From positions 1 to 49,915 of the forward strand of contig SPVA01000119.1 of assembly GCA_013530545.1 (NCBI GenBank): a stretch of DNA of 49,915 nucleotides. Direction: 5' to 3'. This DNA comes from Acinetobacter lwoffii. GTDB lineage: Bacteria > Pseudomonadota > Gammaproteobacteria > Pseudomonadales > Moraxellaceae. The first letter of the stretch is position 1; the number at the start of each line of letters is the position of its first letter. Positions 45,531-49,915 of this stretch are shown here, one piece after another. A program made the translations under genes and the position numbers. The notes under the pieces are model-generated. The model did no database searches. It saw only the letters and a list, made by a program, of their open reading frames with translations, and had not been told where the DNA came from.

Positions 45531-46874
45531 TTAAGCAGACTTGATTGAAATGAGTTTTGCATACAGATCGTATTCATCTGCATCAGTAATTTCGACTTCA
45601 AGTAAATCCCCCGCCTTGATGACGCTTTTATCGATATCTTCAACAAAAACATTACCATCAATTTCAGGTGCATCTGCATAAGAACGCGCAACCGCTACCG
45701 GGAATTCATCTTCCAGGTCATCTACCAGCACAGTCATGGTCTGACCGATACGTTTTTGGAGTTTGGCTGCCGAGATTTCTTGCTGAACCTGCATGAAACG
45801 CTCATAACGCTCTTGTTTAATTTCTTCAGGAACGTGATCTGGCAAATCATTTGCTGTCGCACCTTCAACTGGCGAATAGGTAAAACATCCCACACGATCC
45901 AGCTGGGCTTCTTTCAGCCAGTCCAGTAACATCTGGAAGTCTTCTTCAGTTTCACCCGGGAAGCCCACCACAAATGTTGAACGCAACACCAGATCAGGAC
46001 ATTTCTCGCGCCAGATTTTCAAACGCTCCAGTGTATTTTCACTGTGCGCAGGGCGTTTCATCAGTTTGAGAATTTTTGGACTCGCGTGCTGGAATGGAAT
46101 ATCCAGATAAGGCAGGATTTTACCTTGTGCCATCAGGTCAATCACAGCATCCACATGCGGATACGGGTAAACATAGTGCAAACGCACCCAGATCCCCAAC
46201 TGACCTAATGCTTCACACATGTCATAGAATTTGGTTTTAACCGGCTGGCCATTCCAGAAATCCAGCTTGTATTTCGTGTCCAGGCCATAAGCAGAAGTAT
46301 CCTGGGAGATGACGAGTACTTCTTTTACACCGGCACGTTTCAGCGCTGCAGCTTCTTCAAGCACAGAACCGACTGGACGTGAAACCAGATCGCCACGCAT
46401 GCTTGGAATAATACAGAAGGTACAACGATGGTTGCAGCCTTCAGATATTTTCAGATAAGCATAGTGTTTTGGCGTCAGGCGGATGCCTTGCTCTGGAACC
46501 AGATCAATAAATGGATTGTGTTTTGGCGGCTCAGGTACGTATTGATGAACCGCATCCATAACTTCTTTATATGCCGCTGCACCTGTCACTTTCAGGACAT
46601 TGGGATGCATCTGGCGAATCTTGTCTTCGTCTTTACCTAGACAACCTGTTACGATCACGCGACCATTCGCGCTCATCGCCTCACCAATCGCATCTAGCGA
46701 TTCTTGCACTGCGGATTCAATAAAACCACAGGTATTTACTACAACTAAATCAGCACCGTCATAATCCGAAGCGACGTCATAACCTTCAGTCTTTAACTGG
46801 GTTAAAATACGTTCAGAATCTACCAATGCCTTAGGACAACCTAAAGATACAAAACCGACTTTGGGGGACTTCAT
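45531..46874 (-). CDS. rimO: Ribosomal protein uS12 methylthiotransferase RimO
   Basis: RimO is a radical-SAM enzyme that methylthiolates Asp89 of ribosomal protein S12. The 447 residues hold an N-terminal MTTase domain with its own Fe-S cysteines ([29 protein letters not shown]), the radical-SAM CxxxCxxC motif in [18 protein letters not shown], and a C-terminal TRAM domain (about 380-447). [20 protein letters not shown] is typical. Length is close to E. coli (441). It is upstream of pyrH and may contribute the promoter of the whole envelope operon. Confidence 0.95.
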   Translation of the reverse strand: MKSPKVGFVSLGCPKALVDSERILTQLKTEGYDVASDYDGADLVVVNTCGFIESAVQESLDAIGEAMSANGRVIVTGCLGKDEDKIRQMHPNVLKVTGAAAYKEVMDAVHQYVPEPPKHNPFIDLVPEQGIRLTPKHYAYLKISEGCNHRCTFCIIPSMRGDLVSRPVGSVLEEAAALKRAGVKEVLVISQDTSAYGLDTKYKLDFWNGQPVKTKFYDMCEALGQLGIWVRLHYVYPYPHVDAVIDLMAQGKILPYLDIPFQHASPKILKLMKRPAHSENTLERLKIWREKCPDLVLRSTFVVGFPGETEEDFQMLLDWLKEAQLDRVGCFTYSPVEGATANDLPDHVPEEIKQERYERFMQVQQEISAAKLQKRIGQTMTVLVDDLEDEFPVAVARSYADAPEIDGNVFVEDIDKSVIKAGDLLEVEITDADEYDLYAKLISIKSA

Positions 46875-46955
46875 GAATTTTCGCTCTACTAGAATGCGCG
46901 TATTGTATGTCTTTTCGCATCATAAAAATAGTTGAAAACCTGACTCTTTGCATCA

Positions 46956-47004
46956 TGCACTAAAATATTGCCATAAAATATTCAACATACTTACCAATGC
47001 ACCA
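46956..47004. promoter_or_regulatory. Two candidate NtrC-binding sites upstream of glnL
   Basis: TGCACTAAAAT (starting 46956) and TGCACCAAAAT (starting 46998) each match the left half of the NtrC consensus TGCACYA-N3-TGGTGCA, with degenerate right halves. They are 42 bases apart, about four helical turns, on the same face. They lie some 150-190 bases before the predicted sigma-54 start, a normal enhancer distance. Confidence 0.45.
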
Positions 47005-47121
47005 AAATGAACCATTTTAGATTTACAGCCTCAATTTAATCCGCTATATCTAAGATGAATTGTGTTGCTCTGTCACATTTCTGCATTTCATCGCAACAAA
47101 TAATCTCTAGTCATAAAAGTT

Positions 47122-47135
47122 GGCGTGCATCTTGC
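47122..47135 (+). promoter_or_regulatory. Candidate sigma-54 promoter of glnL-glnG
   Basis: TTGGCGTGCATCTTGCATC has the invariant GG and GC with exactly ten bases between them and matches the consensus TGGCAC-N5-TTGC at most positions. Transcription would start near 47147, ahead of both possible glnL starts. Confidence 0.6.
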
Positions 47136-47215
47136 ATCAAATCAGAACTTAAAATTGATTAAATTGCTTTATGAAGATGCCATTGCGCCATTTTAATACA
47201 GGAACAAACCCGCGA

Positions 47216-48325
47216 ATGGATCAAATTATTCCGATCGACTATCGTGCTTTAGTGGACAATATGACCACGTGTATCTTATTGATAGACCGCGATCTTAATA
47301 TTTATTATCTGAATTCTGCCTGTGAAGCCTTATTTGATGTGAGCTTATTCCGCGCGAGCGGCACATCTGTGCTCAATATTTTGCAAAACCCGACAGATGA
47401 GTTCAATACCGAAGAAGCCCTGAATAATACTTTAACTACGGGACAACCTTATACACGCCGCGAAGCCACTATTCTGGTCAACTTTAAAGACATTCATGTC
47501 GACTACACTGTTTCTCAGCTAAATCTGGGTAAACCTTATCATCCGTTGCTGCTCATTGAACTCAATCCTCGCGATCGCATGTTAAAAATTTCACGCGAAG
47601 AAAATCTGCTGCAACAGCATCAGGTAGCGCGTCAGCTGATTCGCGGTGTCGCGCATGAAATCAAAAATCCACTCGGTGGCATTCGTGGCGCGACTCAATT
47701 ACTGGCACGTAGTTTGAATGATCCACAATACAAAGAATTTACCGACATTATCATTAGCGAAGTGGATCGACTGAGAAATCTGGCCGATACCATGCTCGGC
47801 TCACGCCAGCTTCCGAGCTATGAACTGGTCAATGTCCATGAACCATTGGAACGTGTACGTTCACTGATTGCCAACCAGACCAAAAAGAAAATCAAGATTA
47901 TCCGGGATTACGACCTGTCCTTACCGGAAGTTCTGGCAGACCGCGACCAATTGATTCAGGTCATTTTGAATATTTGCGCCAATGCCGTACAGGCCATGAC
48001 CGAGAACAAGGAGTTCTTTGTCGAACATCAACCGGAACTGATTTTAAGAACCCGGATTCAGCGTCTCTTTACCATTAACGGGGTGATTCACCGCTCTGTG
48101 GTACGGATTGATATTGAAGACAATGGCCCAGGTGTGCCGGAAGAGATTATCGAATCGGTGTTTTATCCGCTGGTCACCAGCCGTGCCAAAGGGACCGGAC
48201 TGGGCCTCAGTATTGCTCAAAATATTATTCATCAGCACAACGGCATGATCGAGTGTCAGTCGGTAGCTGGAAAAACCGTCTTTAGCTTATATTTACCTTG
48301 GGAGTCAAATCATGTCGCGAAATAA
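47216..48325 (+). CDS. glnL: Nitrogen regulation sensor kinase NtrB (GlnL)
   Basis: NtrB phosphorylates NtrC under nitrogen limitation and dephosphorylates it when bound by PII. The protein has no membrane helix. It contains an N-terminal PAS domain (LVDNMTTCILLIDRDLNIYYLNSACEALF), the H-box VARQLIRGVAHEIKNPLGGIRGATQLL with the phospho-acceptor His, and an ATPase domain (LNICANAVQAM, DIEDNGPGVPEEI, KGTGLGLSIAQNI). The ATG at 47216 gives 369 residues and aligns with the usual NtrB N-terminus. An ATG at 47171 would add 15 residues, and neither has a strong ribosome-binding site. It overlaps glnG by 14 bases. glnA, often upstream, is not here. Confidence 0.94.
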   Translation: MDQIIPIDYRALVDNMTTCILLIDRDLNIYYLNSACEALFDVSLFRASGTSVLNILQNPTDEFNTEEALNNTLTTGQPYTRREATILVNFKDIHVDYTVSQLNLGKPYHPLLLIELNPRDRMLKISREENLLQQHQVARQLIRGVAHEIKNPLGGIRGATQLLARSLNDPQYKEFTDIIISEVDRLRNLADTMLGSRQLPSYELVNVHEPLERVRSLIANQTKKKIKIIRDYDLSLPEVLADRDQLIQVILNICANAVQAMTENKEFFVEHQPELILRTRIQRLFTINGVIHRSVVRIDIEDNGPGVPEEIIESVFYPLVTSRAKGTGLGLSIAQNIIHQHNGMIECQSVAGKTVFSLYLPWESNHVAK

Positions 48326-49787
48326 AATATGGGTGATTGATGACGATCGCGCCATGCGCTGGGTACTGGAAAAGACGTTTAAAGAGGAAGGTCTGGACGT
48401 TACCAGTTTTGAAGAAGCACAATCTGCACTGGATCAACTGAGTCTGGAAGCACCCGATGTGATTTTGACCGATATCCGTATGCCAGGAATTGATGGTCTT
48501 ACCTTCCTGGGCAAGGTTAAACACAATTATCCTGACTTGCCTGTGATTATTATGACGGCGCATTCAGACTTGGAGTCGGCTGTATCCAGTTATCAAACTG
48601 GTGCTTTTGAATATCTGCCTAAGCCTTTTGATATTGATGAAGCACTGGCGCTGGTAAATCGTGCAATTTTACATATCACCAAGCTGCAGCAGCAGGAGTC
48701 CGCAAAGACTGCCCCGCCGATTCAATCTACAGAGATTATTGGTGAGTCACCTGCCATGCAGGAAGTGTTCCGAGCCATTGGCCGTTTGTCTCAATCGCAC
48801 ATTACCGTATTGATTAATGGTGAATCGGGTACGGGTAAAGAACTGGTGGCTCATGCCTTGCATCGTCATTCACCACGTAGTGCCAAACCTTTTATTGCGC
48901 TCAATATGGCGGCGATTCCAAAAGACCTGATCGAAACTGAACTTTTCGGCCATGAGAAAGGTGCATTTACCGGTGCTAATACCCAGCGCCAAGGTCGTTT
49001 TGAACAGGCAAATGGCGGTACGCTGTTTTTAGATGAAATTGGCGATATGCCATTTGAGACCCAGACCCGTTTATTGCGTGTCCTAGCCGATGGAGAGTTC
49101 TACCGAGTTGGCGGTCATATTCCGGTTAAGGTCGATGTGCGTATCGTGGCTGCAACACATCAGGATTTGGAAAAACTGGTCCATGATGGTCGTTTCCGTG
49201 AAGACTTATATCACCGCCTGAATGTAATTCGTATTCATATTCCAAAACTGGCACATCGCAGTGAAGATATTCCGATGCTGGCGCAGCATTTTCTGGCACG
49301 TGCCGGTAAAGAACTTGGGGTCAATCCAAAGATATTACGTCCTGAAACCCAAGAATATATGCAGAAATTGCCATGGCAAGGTAATGTGCGTCAACTTGAA
49401 AATACCTGTCGCTGGCTGACAGTAATGATCACAGGCCGTGAAGTCTATCCTGAAGACTTGCCACCTGAACTAAAACAGATTCCAATTCATCAGCAGGATC
49501 CGGGCGCGCCAATTCCAACGCTGAACCAGATCGCACCGCATCACTGGGATGAATTACTGGGTCAATGGGCGATGCAGAAACTCAAAAACGGTGAAATGAA
49601 ACTTCTGGATGTTGCGACGCCGATGTTTGAACGCACCTTGATTAATGCAGCCTTGCAACAAACCCGTGGCCGTAAACGTCATGCCGCAGAACTTTTAGGT
49701 TGGGGTCGTAATACTTTAACGCGCAAGCTTAAAGAACTGGGCATGGATACTACGGATGATGAAATCGAAGAAGAAATAGAAAGTTAA
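48312..49787 (+). CDS. glnG: Nitrogen regulation response regulator NtrC (GlnG)
   Basis: NtrC activates sigma-54 promoters of nitrogen-assimilation genes. The 491 residues have a receiver domain with Asp54 in VILTDIRMPG, and a central AAA+ domain with Walker A in NGESGTGKELVAHAL, the sigma-54-contacting HEKGAFTGAN loop, GGTLFLDEIGDMP and the arginine-finger region FREDLYHRLNVI. A C-terminal Fis-type helix-turn-helix follows (GRKRHAAELLGWGRNTLTRKLKEL). Length is slightly above E. coli NtrC (469). The coding sequence is complete, but an insertion sequence starts nine bases after the stop codon, so its native terminator and 3' neighbour are displaced. Confidence 0.96.
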   Translation: MSRNKIWVIDDDRAMRWVLEKTFKEEGLDVTSFEEAQSALDQLSLEAPDVILTDIRMPGIDGLTFLGKVKHNYPDLPVIIMTAHSDLESAVSSYQTGAFEYLPKPFDIDEALALVNRAILHITKLQQQESAKTAPPIQSTEIIGESPAMQEVFRAIGRLSQSHITVLINGESGTGKELVAHALHRHSPRSAKPFIALNMAAIPKDLIETELFGHEKGAFTGANTQRQGRFEQANGGTLFLDEIGDMPFETQTRLLRVLADGEFYRVGGHIPVKVDVRIVAATHQDLEKLVHDGRFREDLYHRLNVIRIHIPKLAHRSEDIPMLAQHFLARAGKELGVNPKILRPETQEYMQKLPWQGNVRQLENTCRWLTVMITGREVYPEDLPPELKQIPIHQQDPGAPIPTLNQIAPHHWDELLGQWAMQKLKNGEMKLLDVATPMFERTLINAALQQTRGRKRHAAELLGWGRNTLTRKLKELGMDTTDDEIEEEIES

Positions 49788-49828
49788 TCTTTCCATCTCT
49801 GTACACGACAAAAATAGATAACTCATTG

Positions 49829-49856
49829 AAATAATGTCACAATAATTGTTTTCTAA
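49829..49856 (-). promoter_or_regulatory. Outward promoter of the ISAba1-like element
   Basis: On the minus strand TTAGAA (49851-49856), 16 bases, TTATTT (49829-49834): the -35 and -10 elements reported for the outward promoter of ISAba1. It points out of the element into glnG in antisense. Confidence 0.7.
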
Positions 49857-49867
49857 CGACGAATACT

Positions 49868-49915
49868 ATGACACATCTCAATGAGTTATATCTTATCTTA
49901 AACAAATCTCTAAAA
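49868..49915 (+). CDS. ISAba1-type transposase, N-terminus (partial)
   Basis: The frame begins MTHLNELYLILNKSLK and continues past the right edge. These 16 residues match the start of the IS4-family transposase of ISAba1 except for isolated substitutions. Catalytic DDE residues lie outside the window. Confidence 0.8.
   Translation, partial: MTHLNELYLILNKSLK

Larger units (their letters stand above)
49797..49915 (+). mobile_element. Left end of an ISAba1-like IS4-family element (partial)
   Basis: Starting at CTCTGTACACGACAAA, which is the ISAba1 terminal inverted repeat as I remember it, the sequence continues with a short leader and the first 16 codons of the ISAba1 transposase. The nine bases before it (TCTTTCCAT, 49788-49796) would be the target duplication. 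The other end lies outside the window, so this cannot be checked here. Confidence 0.88.

Overview
The window is a stretch of chromosome from a gammaproteobacterium of the genus Acinetobacter. The reasons are the gene content and order (putP / Lrp-type regulator / putA without a ribbon-helix-helix domain; the pyrH-frr-uppS-cdsA-dxr-rseP-bamA-skp-lpxD-fabZ-lpxA envelope operon; recA-recX next to the 4.5S RNA gene), many short Acinetobacter-type hypothetical proteins, and an ISAba1-like insertion sequence at the right edge. The species cannot be fixed from the sequence alone. Both window ends lie about 115-120 bases inside insertion sequences: an IS5-type element on the left and an ISAba1-like IS4 element on the right. 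The window is therefore probably a complete draft contig that stopped at repeats.

Layout. 1-116: edge of an IS. 250-6206: proline catabolism (putP, divergent Lrp-type regulator, putA). 6391-9885: trmA, a small cysteine-containing protein, an LRAT-like protein and a bestrophin-type channel. 9955-13717: glnS, ppiB, lpxH and a small hypothetical gene, with a compound inverted repeat between ppiB and lpxH. 14040-17241: small membrane protein, HpaI-type aldolase, nitroreductase, zinc-ribbon protein, EamA transporter. 17327-20079: fba, a small lipoprotein and pgk, each closed by its own terminator. 20219-22393: DUF2237 protein, YceF-type Maf pyrophosphatase, RoxA-type ribosomal oxygenase. 22479-25063: two-component pair with a 7TM sensor kinase. 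25291-27378: tandem thioredoxin-fold protein, RraA, NAD(P)H-binding protein. 27593-31154: rpsT, a 41-residue lipoprotein, a histidine phosphatase, divergent cysQ and yrfG-like genes, hslR. 31300-34453: recA, recX, 4.5S RNA, cpoB-like gene. 34514-46874: the envelope and lipid A operon, preceded by rimO. 47216-49787: glnL-glnG (ntrBC) with a likely sigma-54 promoter. 49797-49915: ISAba1-like left end.

How the genes work together. The 34.5-45.5 kb block couples nucleotide supply (pyrH), ribosome recycling (frr), isoprenoid and undecaprenyl synthesis (dxr, uppS), phospholipid synthesis (cdsA), envelope proteolysis (rseP), outer-membrane protein folding (skp, bamA) and lipid A or fatty acid synthesis (lpxD, fabZ, lpxA). 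lpxH, at 12.7 kb, supplies a later lipid A step. putP/putA take up proline and oxidise it to glutamate, and glnLG senses nitrogen status. fba and pgk provide central glycolysis and gluconeogenesis.

No phage, CRISPR array, defence island, biosynthetic cluster or tRNA gene was seen. Most of the window is conserved housekeeping DNA, and I do not see a clearly new multi-gene system. The most useful observations are the ISAba1-like element starting 9 bases after the ntrC stop with an intact outward promoter pointing antisense into ntrC, a sigma-54/NtrC promoter architecture before ntrB, two short secreted or lipoprotein ORFs that automated calling would miss, and a MITE-like inverted repeat.
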